DNA of 64,000 nt from an uncultured Gammaproteobacteria bacterium (GTDB taxonomy: Bacteria; Pseudomonadota; Gammaproteobacteria; Arenicellales; JAANXG01): NCBI GenBank assembly GCA_947259705.1, contig CAMYNL010000003.1, forward strand, positions 171,860 to 235,859, given 5' to 3'. Below are positions 1 to 12,415 of the stretch, in pieces; the first letter of the stretch is position 1; each line of letters starts with the position of its first letter. A program made the translations under genes and the position numbers. Under the pieces are notes generated by a model. The model was not told the origin of the DNA and searched no databases. It was given only the letters and a program-made list of their open reading frames with translations.

Positions 1-121
1 AGATTCTTTGTTGACAACCGCAACCGTCTGCGGTCCGCGCGTCAAGCAGCCAGTTTTTAGCTAGAAATTTATTTAGATAGGTCTTCTATCTATATGTAAA
101 AAAATGGGAAATATGATTCGA

Positions 122-511
122 TCAAGGAAGCGTCACAAGCTCTGCCGCCTGCCAGCCATGGGCGCGGTGTTCGGCAACCACAGTGGTGTAGATGCCGCCG
201 CGAACGTTGAACCTGGCGGTGATCCGCATGAAGCGCGGGTGCAGGGCCGTCACCAGGTCGTCAAGGATGCGGTTGGTGACCGCCTCGTGAAATGCACCCT
301 GGTCACGGTAGGACCAGACGTAGATTTTCAATGCCTTCAGTTCCACGCATTTGGCGGCCGGCACGTATTCCAGCTGCAAGGTCGCGAAGTCCGGTTGGCC
401 GGTTTTCGGACACAGGCAGGTGAACTCCGGTATCTCGATGCGGATGGTGTAGTCGCGCTGCGTGTCGGGGTTGTCGAACGTTTCCAATTGGCGGCTGGGC
501 TGCGTGGGCAT
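122..511 (-). CDS. queF: NADPH-dependent 7-cyano-7-deazaguanine reductase QueF
   Basis: QueF reduces preQ0 to preQ1 in the queuosine pathway, in the cytoplasm. At 129 aa this is the short, single-domain (type I) form. The family motif CPKTGQPDF is present: Cys34 aligns with the thioimide-forming cysteine and Asp41 with the proton donor, and the GAFHEAV stretch supplies the conserved His-Glu pair near residue 75. It reads left, divergent from smc. It complements queA and tgt at 18.5-20.7 kb, which carry out later queuosine steps, but it is not in an operon with them. Confidence 0.95.
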   Translation of the reverse strand: MPTQPSRQLETFDNPDTQRDYTIRIEIPEFTCLCPKTGQPDFATLQLEYVPAAKCVELKALKIYVWSYRDQGAFHEAVTNRILDDLVTALHPRFMRITARFNVRGGIYTTVVAEHRAHGWQAAELVTLP

Positions 512-635
512 TTTGTCTTGCTTGTGGTAATTTCCGGCTGGAAATTCTACCCTAAACAGTTATCCACGAAATCACTGTGATAAATGCATTGTCTTTAAGA
601 ATCGAGATCAGAATCCCCCTGCTGAAGGGCGCGAA
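512..635. promoter_or_regulatory. Divergent queF/smc promoter region
   Basis: This 124 bp gap separates the two divergent starts. A minus-strand TAGAAT at 544-549 is a possible -10 for queF; no good -35 accompanies it. A DnaA-box-like TTATCCACG lies at 560-568, one base away from TTATCCACA. A single such box may be chance. No preQ1 riboswitch was recognised upstream of queF. Confidence 0.3.
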
Positions 636-3600
636 ATGCGTCTGAAGCACATCAAACTCTCAGGCTTCAAGTCCTTCGTCGACCCCACCACCATCTCTGT
701 CCCCGCCGACCTGGTTGGGGTCATAGGACCCAACGGCTGCGGCAAATCCAACGTCATTGATGCCGTGCGGTGGGTGATGGGTGAGTCGTCTGCGAAGACC
801 CTGCGCGGGGATAGCATGGCGGACGTGATCTTCAACGGCTCGAGCGCCCGCAAACCGGTCGGCAAGGCCGCGGTCGAGTTGGTGTTCGACAACGATCAGG
901 GCAAGGCACCCGGCGCCTATGCCAGCTACAGCGAGATAGCGATCCGTCGGGAATTGTCCCGGGACGGCCAGTCCAACTACTACATCAACAAAGACCGCTG
1001 CCGGCGTCGTGATATCACCGATATCTTTCTCGGCACCGGCCTGGGGCCGCGTTCCTACTCTATCATCGAACAAGGCATGGTGAGCCGCATCATTGAAGCC
1101 AAGCCCGAAGACCTGCGTGTCCTGATCGAGGAAGCCGCCGGGATATCGAAATACAAAGATCGCCGCCGCGAGACGGAGACCCGTATACGCCATACCAGGG
1201 AGAACCTGGCCCGGGTGCAGGACATCCGCAGCGAGCTGGAGACCCAGCTCAGACGCCTCAAGCGTCAGTCCAGCGCCGCCGCCCGTTACAAGGAGTTAAA
1301 GCAGGAGGAACGCCTGCTCAAAGCGCAACTGCTGAGTCTGCGCTGGCGAGAACTGGATCGCCAGGTCGGCGAGCGGGACCGCGTCCTGGCCACGCGCCAG
1401 CAGCAGGTGGACGCCAGGCTTGCGGATCAGCGTGGAGTGGAGCGGCGGATCGAGGAACTCCGGCAGCGGCAAACGGAAGCGAACGAAGTCCTGAACAAAG
1501 TGCAGGGATCCTACTACCGCGCCGGCGCGGAGATTGCCAGCGTCGAACAGGAGATTGCTCACCTGCGGGAAACGCGTCAGCAGCAACAGCAGGAGTTGGA
1601 ACGCCTGTTCGAGGCGCGTGGTGAGGCGGATACCCACCTGAGCAGTGATATCGAGCGAATCGGCGAGCTGGAGCGGCAACTGGGCGATCTGTCGCCAAGG
1701 CTCGAGCAGGCCGATCGCCAATTCAACATCGTGCAGGCAGAGCAGGAACAGGCGGAACGCGAATTTCACGCCTGGCAGATGGAATGGGAGCAGTTCGGCC
1801 GGGTGGCCTCGCAACCCGATCAGGACCGCGAGGTGCAAAAGACGCGGCTCTCCGAGCACGAGCAACAGATTCGGCGACTGATTGACCGGGAGAATCGGCT
1901 GGATGCCGATCTGCAGCATATCGAAGACGAGCTTTCCTCAGCAGAGAACGAGGAGTTGGCCGACAGGATTACGGAGATGGGAGAGCGCTGCCTGTCACTG
2001 GAACGGGACATGGACGGCATAGAGGCGGCGATCCAGGCGGCGCGCGAACAGTTGGCTCTGGACACTCGGGATATCGATGAGCTGCGTAATCGTCGCCACT
2101 CTCTCGAGGCGCGACTGGAATCGCTGCAGGAGATGCAGGCGGCCGCGTTGGGTGAGAACGATCCCGATTTGGCGCAGTGGCTGGCGTCTACCGACCTGAA
2201 CGAGGCGCCGCGCCTGGCCGCCGAGCTGCGTGTAGCCGACGGCTGGGAGCGTGCTGCAGATCGGGTGTTGGGCGCCAGGGTCGGCGCGGTACGGGTCGAG
2301 TCCCTTGACCGGCTCGGTGCAGCCGCTGCCGGATTCTCTGGATCCGAGTTGTACTTGGTGGAGCGCTCGGTGGGTCACAGTGCGGCTCCCGGCCGCCGGC
2401 AGCGCCTCAGCGACGTGATCAGTTGCGACCAGTTCGACCTCACACCGTGGCTGCGCGACATATTTACGGCCGAAGACATCGTTGAGGCGCTGGCGCGACG
2501 GCCCCAGCTTGGCCCCCGGGAGTCCGTGGTGACTCGCGACGGCGCCTGGGTGGGACCGCACTGGCTTGCTCTCGTCAACGACAAGGTGTCCCGTGCGGGC
2601 CTGATGGCCAGGGAAAACGAGATCGAAAAGCTGGCTGGCGAGGTCACTGCCCTGCAGGCGGCCGAGCGCAATAGCGCGGCCGGCCTGGACGCGGCGCGAA
2701 TGTCGCTGGCGGAGCTGGAGGAGGCGCTGGTCCAAAAGCGCAAGAACCTTGCCGCGGAGAACCATCAGCTCAGCGAGGCGCGCAGCCGATATGCGCGGCT
2801 GGAGGCCCACCGCAGCGAACTGCAGTCACGCCGTGAACGGGTGCTCCATGACCTGGGAGATGTGCATCAGCATCTGCAACAGTTACGTGGCGCGGTCGAC
2901 CAGGCCAATACCCTGTTGGGCAAGGCCAAGCGCGCGGCGCTGCAGCTGGCGGAACAGCGCGATGCGCTGCTCGCGCGTCGCGACCAGCTGCGTGATGCTC
3001 TCAACCAGGTCAACGAGCGTGCCAACACAGACAGGGAGTCGAGACATGCCTTGGCAATGGATCACCAGCGCTGGAACACCGAACTGGAGGCGGTACGAGA
3101 ACGAGCAAAACGGTTGCAGGCACAGGAGACGGTCATGCAACGCCGCCAGCGGGAACTGGACGGCATGCTTTCCGATGGCGGTCAACCACGACTGGACCTT
3201 GAGCAAAAGCTGGCGGCGCTGCTGGCGAAGCGGATCGAGGTGGAAAAGGAACTTGGCCAGGCCCGGGACACGGTCAGCGAAATCGATGAGTCGCTGCGCG
3301 CCCAGGCGCAGGGGCGCGCGGGATTGGAGCAGGGGGTTCAAAGTGCCCGTGAGGAGCTGGAGCAAGCCAGCATGGAGCGCCAGGAAATCAAGGTGCGGCG
3401 GGATACCGTTTTCGAGCAGATCAGGGAAGCGGACTTCGACGCCTCTGCGCTGCTGGAACAACTGCCCGAGGAGGCCTCGGTGGAGGCCTGGCAGGAGGAC
3501 CTGGACCGGGTCTGCAAGCGAATCGATCGCATTGGACCGGTAAACCTGGTTGCCATCGAGGAATATGAGGAACAGTCGCAGCGCAAGGCCTATCTGGACA

Positions 3601-4141
3601 AGCAGCACCAGGACCTCGTGGAAGCGCTGGCAACCCTGGAGTCGGTGATTCAGAAAATCGATCGAGAGACCCGGATGCTGTTCAAGGAAACCTTCGAGAG
3701 CCTCAACCAGCGTTTCCAGGGTTTTTTCCCACGCCTGTTCGGGGGCGGCAGTGCGTATCTGGAGCTGACGGGCAACGACTTGCTGGAGACAGGCGTCGGG
3801 GTCATGGCCAGGCCGCCGGGAAAGCGGAACAGTACCATCCACCTGTTGTCCGGCGGTGAAAAGGCGTTGACCGCAGTATCGCTGTTATTTTCGTTCTTCG
3901 ACCTCAATCCGGCGCCCTTCTGCATGCTGGACGAGGTGGATGCGCCGCTGGACGACGCCAACGTGGAACGTTACAGCGAAGTGTTGAAGACCCTTGCTGA
4001 CCGCACGCAGCTGATCTTCATTACCCATAACAAGATCACCATGGAGCGGGCGGACATACTGATAGGGGTGACCATGGGCGAGCCTGGCGTGTCGCGGCTG
4101 GTCGCCGTGGATGTGGAAGAGGCGATGCAAATCGCGGCGCA

Positions 4142-4145
<4 letters not shown>
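636..4145 (+). CDS. smc: Chromosome segregation ATPase SMC
   Basis: SMC is the condensin ATPase that works with ScpA/ScpB to compact and segregate the chromosome. The 1169 aa protein has the full architecture: an N-terminal head with Walker A GPNGCGKSN (about residues 32-40), a long coiled coil, a hinge near 510-620, a second coiled coil, and a C-terminal head with signature LLSGGEKALTA followed by Walker B FCMLDEVDAPLDD. It heads smc-zipA-ligA and overlaps zipA by 4 nt (ATGA). Its presence suggests the organism uses Smc-ScpAB and not MukBEF. The start is supported by the MRLKHIKLSGFKSF beginning typical of the family. Confidence 0.98.
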
Positions 4146-7550
<3,405 letters not shown>

Positions 7551-7618
7551 GGGACTGCGCCGTGCGCTACGCCCACGCTACGGTGCTTAATCCGACCGCG
7601 GGGCAGGGGAAAAGCGCG

Positions 7619-7975
7619 TCAGCGTCGCTTGCCGCCGTGGACCCGTCCCTGTCTGCCCGGCCGCTGCCGGGCAATCCACGCGCTGAATCTGGCAACGGCC
7701 GGATGCGCCGCCAGTGCCTGCAGCGTGTTGTAATGCCGTTCCAGGCTCTTGTAGTCGAGCGCGGCATGAATGTTCTTGTGACACGGGCGACAGACGCGGA
7801 TGATGCGCTGAAGGACCTCGGCGCGCGAGAACAGGCGCTCGTTTCGTTTGTTGCTGTGGCGGGTGCGCGGGATGAGGTGATGTATGGTGATATCAGGAAC
7901 CCATCGTCCGCAGAGCTGGCAGCGGTCAGCGTCGGTGGCTTCGCTGTCGGGACCTAGTTGCTCATGATGCGGCAC
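7619..7975 (-). CDS. Small HNH endonuclease-family protein
   Basis: This 118 aa protein has an HNH-like zinc-binding core. It has a first CxxC (CQLC), then ITIHHLIPRTRH supplying the HH of the beta-beta-alpha-metal fold, then a second CxxC with CRPCHKNIHA. Such small HNH proteins are widespread in proteobacteria and mostly uncharacterised; nuclease activity is inferred from the fold. It starts with GTG 25 nt after the VOC gene and probably ends a three-gene leftward operon. The tail is basic (RQRPGRQGRVHGGKRR), consistent with nucleic acid binding. Confidence 0.75.
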   Translation of the reverse strand: MPHHEQLGPDSEATDADRCQLCGRWVPDITIHHLIPRTRHSNKRNERLFSRAEVLQRIIRVCRPCHKNIHAALDYKSLERHYNTLQALAAHPAVARFSAWIARQRPGRQGRVHGGKRR

Positions 7976-7999
7976 AGCGGGGTCTCGGTGGCATCAGGG

Positions 8000-8371
8000 T
8001 CAGGCGCGACGCACCAGGTGTACGATGTTGCCGGGGTTGAGGATCCAGAAGCCTTCGACGCCCCCGGGCAACGGCTCTATGGTGTCGCAGCATCGGATGC
8101 CCCGGGCGGTCAGTTGCTCACGCGCCGCCGCAACGTCGTGGCAGGTGATCTCCAGCCAGATTTCCGCCTGGCTGAGTTGATCGGCGCGATCTATCCACAG
8201 CCGCTGGGCCCCGAATTCGAAAACAGTCGAGGCCTCCGTCGACGAGATCTGATGCAGTGCCAGGATATCCCGGTAGAAGGCTACCGTTTGCGCGTACTCG
8301 GATGCGGGGACCTTGATCGCAATGTTGGCGCCGGGACGAAATTCTGCCGCAGCTTTGCCGTCATGTTTCAC
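8000..8371 (-). CDS. VOC (glyoxalase/bleomycin-resistance fold) family protein
   Basis: The 123 aa sequence has the paired beta-alpha-beta-beta-beta modules of the vicinal oxygen chelate superfamily. Typical phrases are YAQTVAFYRDILALHQ in the first half, and ITCHDVAAAREQLTARGIRCCD with GFWILNPGNIVHLVRR in the second. No substrate can be assigned. It overlaps the upstream small membrane protein gene by 4 nt (ATGA), so the two are translationally coupled, and it precedes the HNH gene. Confidence 0.8.
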   Translation of the reverse strand: MKHDGKAAAEFRPGANIAIKVPASEYAQTVAFYRDILALHQISSTEASTVFEFGAQRLWIDRADQLSQAEIWLEITCHDVAAAREQLTARGIRCCDTIEPLPGGVEGFWILNPGNIVHLVRRA

Positions 8372-8673
8372 GCATCGACTCCCTTGCCGCCGTCACAGAA
8401 CACCTTGCGCGCCACCGCATAAAGGAAGTGGGCCGTGAGCAGCAGCCATAGCGGCCCGATCAGTATGAGATGGGCCGTAAACACCCATCCGGTACCATGG
8501 CGCAGGTTCATGGCCAGTTCGATGGTCCCTATGATGATTGTGCAGCCGGCCGCCACATAGAACATCGGTCCTTCGTCGAGCAAGGCGATTTCCAACGCCG
8601 AGCGCCGGCATTTGCGGGGCGGTCGTAGAGGCGGTGAATGTACTCTCGTGGTCACGATCGTTCCTCTTCGCAT
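8368..8673 (-). CDS. Small membrane protein, unknown function
   Basis: This 101 aa product is not recognised. The N-terminal 35 residues are basic. Two hydrophobic segments follow, FYVAAGCTIIIGTIELAMNL and FTAHLILIGPLWLLLTAHFLY, so it probably spans the inner membrane twice. An in-frame ATG at the MFYVAAG methionine (residue 37) is an alternative start just before the first helix. It is first in a leftward operon with the VOC and HNH genes and divergent from the Crp/Fnr regulator. Confidence 0.6.
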   Translation of the reverse strand: MRRGTIVTTRVHSPPLRPPRKCRRSALEIALLDEGPMFYVAAGCTIIIGTIELAMNLRHGTGWVFTAHLILIGPLWLLLTAHFLYAVARKVFCDGGKGVDA

Positions 8674-8695
8674 TACTCTGTGAATTACCCATCGC

Positions 8696-8726
8696 TTGGC
8701 GTTGTCGGCGACCGGGGTCTTATAAT
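8696..8726 (+). promoter_or_regulatory. Candidate promoter for the Crp/Fnr-family gene
   Basis: A perfect -10 hexamer TATAAT sits at 8721-8726. The best -35 is TTGGCG at 8696-8701 with a long 19 bp spacer. Transcription would begin around 8733, in the 143 bp gap between divergent genes. Confidence 0.45.
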
Positions 8727-8733
8727 CCCGGAG

Positions 8734-8820
8734 GTGTGCATCGCGGTCAACATCCTGCCAAGTAACATGAACAGCTGGCGCAAGCAGTCAGAGCACGCAA
8801 GCGAGGACGTGGGCGAATGA
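8734..8820 (+). CDS. Possible short leader ORF coupled to the Crp/Fnr gene
   Basis: A 28-codon frame opens with GTG at 8734, 7 nt after the TATAAT, and ends in TGA at 8818-8820. That stop overlaps the regulator start codon (ATGA). An internal ATG at 8767 would give 17 codons. The peptide (VCIAVNILPSNMNSW and onward) matches nothing I know. The position at the expected transcript start and the exact stop/start overlap suggest leaderless translation with coupling, but a frame this short can occur by chance. Confidence 0.3.
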   Translation: MCIAVNILPSNMNSWRKQSEHASEDVGE

Positions 8821-9461
8821 AGGAAAAATGGGAATTGTGGCGAGAGCATTTTCCCCGGCTTGCCACGGCGCCCGGTTCCAGGGAGTTGGCGGCGGATACC
8901 CGCTTGGTGGTGCTGCCGGCAGGACGGTCGGTATTTCGCGCCGGCTCCGCATGCGACAATTATCTGCTGGTGGTCGGCGGTTGCGTGAAGGTTCTGCTGA
9001 CCACCGAGTCGGGTCGCGAAGTGTTGCTGTATCGGGTGCGAGCGGGGGAGTCCTGTATTCTCACCACTTCCTGCCTGATCGCCGGTCAGCACTACCCTGC
9101 ACAGGGTGTCAGCGAAGATGAGTTGACAGCATTTGCCTTGGGCAGGGAGCGCTTCCAGCGGCAGATCGACTGTTCCAATGCTTTTCGGGAATTCGTATTC
9201 GATAATTTTTCCAGGCGCTTGGCAGAGGTGATAGCGCGCATGGAGCAGGTAGCGTTCGGCCCCATCGACGCGCGGCTAGCCCAGGCACTGCTGGCGCGCG
9301 GCTCCCCGGTGACGGCAACCCATGAGGCCCTCGCCGGCGAGCTGGGCACCGCGAGGGAGGTGGTTTCCAGGCACCTCAAGCGCTTCGAGGCCGAGGGTTG
9401 GGTCCGGTTGGGGCGGGGCAGCATAGAGGTCCTGCGCCCGGAGCTCCTCGCCCGTCTGTGA
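8817..9461 (+). CDS. Crp/Fnr-family transcriptional regulator
   Basis: The 214 aa protein has an N-terminal cyclic-nucleotide-binding-like beta barrel (about residues 20-120), a long dimerisation helix (FDNFSRRLAEVIARMEQV) and a C-terminal winged helix. The recognition helix is in TAREVVSRHLKRFEAEGWV. It lacks the N-terminal cysteine cluster of FNR. Cysteines at 46, 56, 80 and 86, with C80 and C86 in ESCILTTSC, leave thiol-based sensing possible; this is inference. A small DUF2892 membrane protein lies 94 bp downstream on the same strand, a pairing seen around regulators of this subgroup. Confidence 0.88.
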   Translation: MKEKWELWREHFPRLATAPGSRELAADTRLVVLPAGRSVFRAGSACDNYLLVVGGCVKVLLTTESGREVLLYRVRAGESCILTTSCLIAGQHYPAQGVSEDELTAFALGRERFQRQIDCSNAFREFVFDNFSRRLAEVIARMEQVAFGPIDARLAQALLARGSPVTATHEALAGELGTAREVVSRHLKRFEAEGWVRLGRGSIEVLRPELLARL

Positions 9462-9474
9462 GCAGTTTCGTTGT

Positions 9475-9487
9475 GTGACCGGGTCAC
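9475..9487. promoter_or_regulatory. Palindrome between crp-like gene and DUF2892 gene
   Basis: GTGACC-G-GGTCAC is a perfect 6+1+6 inverted repeat. Within TGTGACCGGGTCACTG it resembles a Crp-type TGTGA...TCACA site with the half-sites one base too close. It lies 68 bp before the DUF2892 start, so it could be an operator for the adjacent regulator. Confidence 0.35.
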
Positions 9488-9555
9488 TGACAGCGGCTGA
9501 CGGATGGGGCAAGATAAGCCCATCAATCAGTCATTCGCAAACGAGGTGAAATCAA

Positions 9556-9744
9556 ATGATCAAGAACATGGGCAGTGTAGACAGGGTGATCCGCATCGTA
9601 TTGGGCATTGTGCTCTTGTCGCTGGTGTTCGTGGGCCCGCAGACCCCCTGGGGATGGATTGGGGTGGTTCCGTTGCTGACCGCTTTGGTCGGATGGTGCC
9701 CGGCCTATACGCTGTTTGGCATCAAGACCTGCAAAACCGCCTAG
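9556..9744 (+). CDS. DUF2892 (YgaP-type transmembrane domain) protein
   Basis: This 62 aa inner-membrane protein corresponds to the stand-alone transmembrane domain found fused to rhodanese in YgaP. It begins with the family signature MIKNMGSVDRVIRIVLGI, has two hydrophobic helices (IVLGIVLLSLVFVG and WIGVVPLLTALVGW) and ends with CPAYTLFGIKTC, which carries the two conserved cysteines. An AGGTGAAATCA Shine-Dalgarno region precedes the ATG. The physiological role is unsettled. Its neighbour upstream is the Crp/Fnr-type regulator. Confidence 0.88.
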   Translation: MIKNMGSVDRVIRIVLGIVLLSLVFVGPQTPWGWIGVVPLLTALVGWCPAYTLFGIKTCKTA

Positions 9745-9813
9745 CGGCGGCCACAAAGCAAGCTGCGCGTAGAGGCGAGCCGGGCGCTCGCCTCTACCTT
9801 TTCCTGCCCCGGC

Positions 9814-10095
9814 TTACTCCGCTTTGTTGAAGCGATCCGCGTCCTCCGCCGCCTTGAGCATCTTCAGGGCCTGCTGAAATGCCGCCGACGCCTCCTGCGT
9901 CTTGTTGGCCGCCAGCAAACGGCTGCCCTGGGTCATCAGCTGCTCGACCTCCGATTTCTGCTGCGGGGACATGGGCAGGTTCTTGGCCAACTTTTCCTTG
10001 ATGGCGTCCAGTTGCGCCTGGGGCTCGGAGGAATCTCCGCAGGCCGAGACGGCCAACACCAACAACAGCAAAACTGCGGACATCGAGATCTTCAT
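9814..10095 (-). CDS. Small putative lipoprotein, unknown function
   Basis: The 93 aa product begins with a lipoprotein signal peptide (MKISMSAVLLLLVLAVSAC; lipobox VSAC, Cys19). The mature part is short, charged and helical, with one TPR-like stretch (GSRLLAANKTQEASAAFQQALKMLKAAED). It should be anchored in the cell envelope. A GGAG motif lies 9 nt upstream of the ATG. It follows prpE on the same strand with a 93 bp gap and may have its own promoter. No specific family was recognised. Confidence 0.7.
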   Translation of the reverse strand: MKISMSAVLLLLVLAVSACGDSSEPQAQLDAIKEKLAKNLPMSPQQKSEVEQLMTQGSRLLAANKTQEASAAFQQALKMLKAAEDADRFNKAE

Positions 10096-10188
10096 CTTAT
10101 TAGCTCCGATATCGGGTTTGGACTAATGGATCTACCTGCTGCCGGCGCGAGGCGGTCGTCCACACTCGGTTCGGCCTGCGCTGTCCGG

Positions 10189-12084
10189 TCAACCCCGCGG
10201 ATAGCCGAGCTCCTTGAGGTGCCCGGTTATTTCGTCGAGGATCGCCGGGTCATCAATGGTCGCGGGTGCCTTGTAAGTTTCGCCGTCGGCGATCTGCCTC
10301 ATGGTGCCCCGAAGAACCTTGCCGGAGCGGGTTTTTGGCAGCCGCTTGACGATGACCGCCTGCTTGAACGCCGCCACCGGGCCGATACGATCGCGGACGA
10401 GCTTGACCAGCTCCGGCACGATCTCGTCGTCACTGCGGTTGACACCGGCCTTCAGCACCACCAGGCCCAGCGGTAGCTGGCCTTTGAGGGCGTCGGCGGC
10501 GCCGATGACGGCGCATTCCGCGACGTCCGGGTGGCTGGCGAGCACTTCCTCCATGGCGCCGGTGGAAAGCCGGTGGCCGGCGACGTTGATCACGTCATCG
10601 ATGCGACTCATGATCCACAGGTAGCCGTCCGCGTCGATATAACCGGCATCACCGGTCAGATAGTACCCATCGTAGCGGCTGAGATAGGAATCGACAAAGC
10701 GCGCGTCGTTATTCCAAAGTGTCGGCAGGCAGCCCGGTGGCATCGGCAATTTGATCACGATGGAACCCATGTCTCCCGGCGGCACCTGCTCGCCCGCCTC
10801 GTTCAGCACCTGAACGTCGTATCCGGGCACCGCCCGCGTGGGCGAGCCCGCCTTCACTGGAGCCGGGTCTATTCCCATGACGTTGGCGGCTATCGCCCAG
10901 CCGGTCTCAGTTTGCCACCAGTGATCGATGACCGGCACCTTGAGCATGTCCTGGGCCCATTGCAGCGTGTCCGGGTCGCAGCGCTCGCCGGCCAGGAACA
11001 GCATGCGGAATTTCGACAAGTCGTATTTTTTCAGGTAGTCACCCGCGGGGTCTTCCTTCTTGATGGCCCTGAACGCAGTGGGCGCGGTGAACAAGACCCC
11101 CACGTCATGTTCATTGATGACGCGCCAGAATGCCCCCGGGTCAGGCGTGCCCACCGGTTTACCTTCATAAATCACGGTGGTACAGCCCTTGAGCAGCGGA
11201 CCGTAGACGATATAGGAATGACCGACCACCCAGCCCACGTCCGATGCCGCCCAGTACACCTCGCCGTCATCCACGTCGTAGATGTTCTTCATGCTCCATT
11301 TCAGCGCCACCGCATGGCCGCCGTTGTCGCGCACCACACCCTTGGGCTGGCCGGTGGTGCCGGAGGTGTAGAGGATGTAAAGCGGGTCGGTCGCGGCCAC
11401 TGGAACGCAGTCGGCGGGGCTCGCGGCCGCGGCGGCCTTGTGCCAGTCCACATCGCGTCCTGCCTGCAACTCGGCATTAGCCTGCGGGCGTGCCAGAATC
11501 ACGCACTTTGCTGGCTTGTGACTGGCAATGTCTATTGCCCCGTCCAGTAACGGTTTGTAGGCGATTACACGGCCCGGTTCTATGCCGCAGGACGCGCTCA
11601 CGATGGCCTTGGGCTTGGCGTCGTCGATGCGGGTCGCCAGCTCGTTGGCGGCAAATCCCCCGAAGACCACCGAGTGAATGGCACCGAGCCGAGCACAGGC
11701 CAGCATGGCGATGGCGGCTTCCGGGATCATGGGCATGTAGATGATGACTCGGTCACCCTTACTGACTCCCTGATCGCGCAGCACGCCGGCGAAAGTCGCG
11801 ACCAGATCACGCAGTTCACTGTAGGTGATGGTTCGCTGCGTGTCGGTCACCGGGCTGTCATAGATGATCGCCAGCTGATCGCCACGACCATTATCAACGT
11901 GGTAGTCAACGGCGTTGTAGCAGGTGTTGAGCTCGCCGCCCGCGAACCAGAGATAAAACGGTGCGTTGGAGGCATCCAGTACCTTGTCCCATTTCTTGTA
12001 CCAGTGGATGTCTTCGGCGGCGGTGGCCCAGAATGCGTCCGGATCGCTCAAGGACTGGTGGTAGACGGATCGATAATCTCCCAT
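10189..12084 (-). CDS. prpE: Propionyl-CoA synthetase (AMP-forming), PrpE type
   Basis: The 631 aa protein is an AMP-forming acyl-CoA synthetase that activates propionate through an acyl-adenylate. It has the P-loop-like motif YTSGTTGQPKG, the WWQTETGW motif, the YLTGDAGYIDADGYLWIMSRIDD hinge region and the C-terminal KTRSGKVLRGTMR segment with the acetylatable catalytic lysine. The beginning YRSVYHQSLSDPDAFW is typical of PrpE/ACSS3 and not of Acs. No prpB, prpC or prpD is adjacent. The gene is divergent from aconitase A, which might relate to methylcitrate metabolism; that link is inference. Confidence 0.9.
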   Translation of the reverse strand: MGDYRSVYHQSLSDPDAFWATAAEDIHWYKKWDKVLDASNAPFYLWFAGGELNTCYNAVDYHVDNGRGDQLAIIYDSPVTDTQRTITYSELRDLVATFAGVLRDQGVSKGDRVIIYMPMIPEAAIAMLACARLGAIHSVVFGGFAANELATRIDDAKPKAIVSASCGIEPGRVIAYKPLLDGAIDIASHKPAKCVILARPQANAELQAGRDVDWHKAAAAASPADCVPVAATDPLYILYTSGTTGQPKGVVRDNGGHAVALKWSMKNIYDVDDGEVYWAASDVGWVVGHSYIVYGPLLKGCTTVIYEGKPVGTPDPGAFWRVINEHDVGVLFTAPTAFRAIKKEDPAGDYLKKYDLSKFRMLFLAGERCDPDTLQWAQDMLKVPVIDHWWQTETGWAIAANVMGIDPAPVKAGSPTRAVPGYDVQVLNEAGEQVPPGDMGSIVIKLPMPPGCLPTLWNNDARFVDSYLSRYDGYYLTGDAGYIDADGYLWIMSRIDDVINVAGHRLSTGAMEEVLASHPDVAECAVIGAADALKGQLPLGLVVLKAGVNRSDDEIVPELVKLVRDRIGPVAAFKQAVIVKRLPKTRSGKVLRGTMRQIADGETYKAPATIDDPAILDEITGHLKELGYPRG

Positions 12085-12415
12085 TGGTATTTTCCTCGAT
12101 TATTCTGTGTTGCCCCTGCGCGGGGATCCCGGTTTCGGTGGTCTGCGGTGTAAAACACCATATTATACAAGGGAAAGCCGGTTACCCGAAAAGCCGGAAT
12201 AAAGAGGCCGGGCCGGAGAGGTGATCCTCTCTGCGGGCTGCCGAGCTAGCGGCGGGATCCCCGTCGCCTCGGTTGATGGAGTGCAGCGGCAGATCGCATA
12301 TTGGCGGATCGAGTGGTTGAAAGCTCCAAACCCGACGTAATGTGCGGTAAAATCGCGCCCCCCACGGGGTCGGTAGACCCGTCGATGTTAACCCTCTAGG
12401 CGAGAGACGCACGTA
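12085..12415. other. 331 bp divergent prpE/acnA intergenic region
   Basis: No gene was seen here. Besides the prpE promoter/operator described separately, it holds a short hairpin GAGAGG-TGAT-CCTCTC at 12216-12231. For acnA, TAAAAT near 12350 is a possible -10 without a convincing -35. The acnA start is preceded by GGCGAGAG as a weak ribosome binding site. Confidence 0.5.
12147..12167 (-). promoter_or_regulatory. Candidate prpE promoter -10 with overlapping operator palindrome
   Basis: On the minus strand a TATAAT occupies 12167-12162. Just downstream, where transcription should start, is the perfect inverted repeat GGTGT-AAA-ACACC at 12147-12159. The -35 region is weak. A palindrome at the start point would suit a repressor or a substrate-responsive activator of prpE. 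Confidence 0.4.

Noticed and set aside
74..92. Hairpin TAGATAG-GTCTT-CTATCTA downstream of queF
   Set aside because: The stem is AT-rich and has no T run on the minus strand, so it is a poor terminator; too weak to call.
560..568. DnaA-box-like TTATCCACG upstream of smc
   Set aside because: Single copy with one mismatch and no dnaA, dnaN or gidA context; not evidence for an origin.
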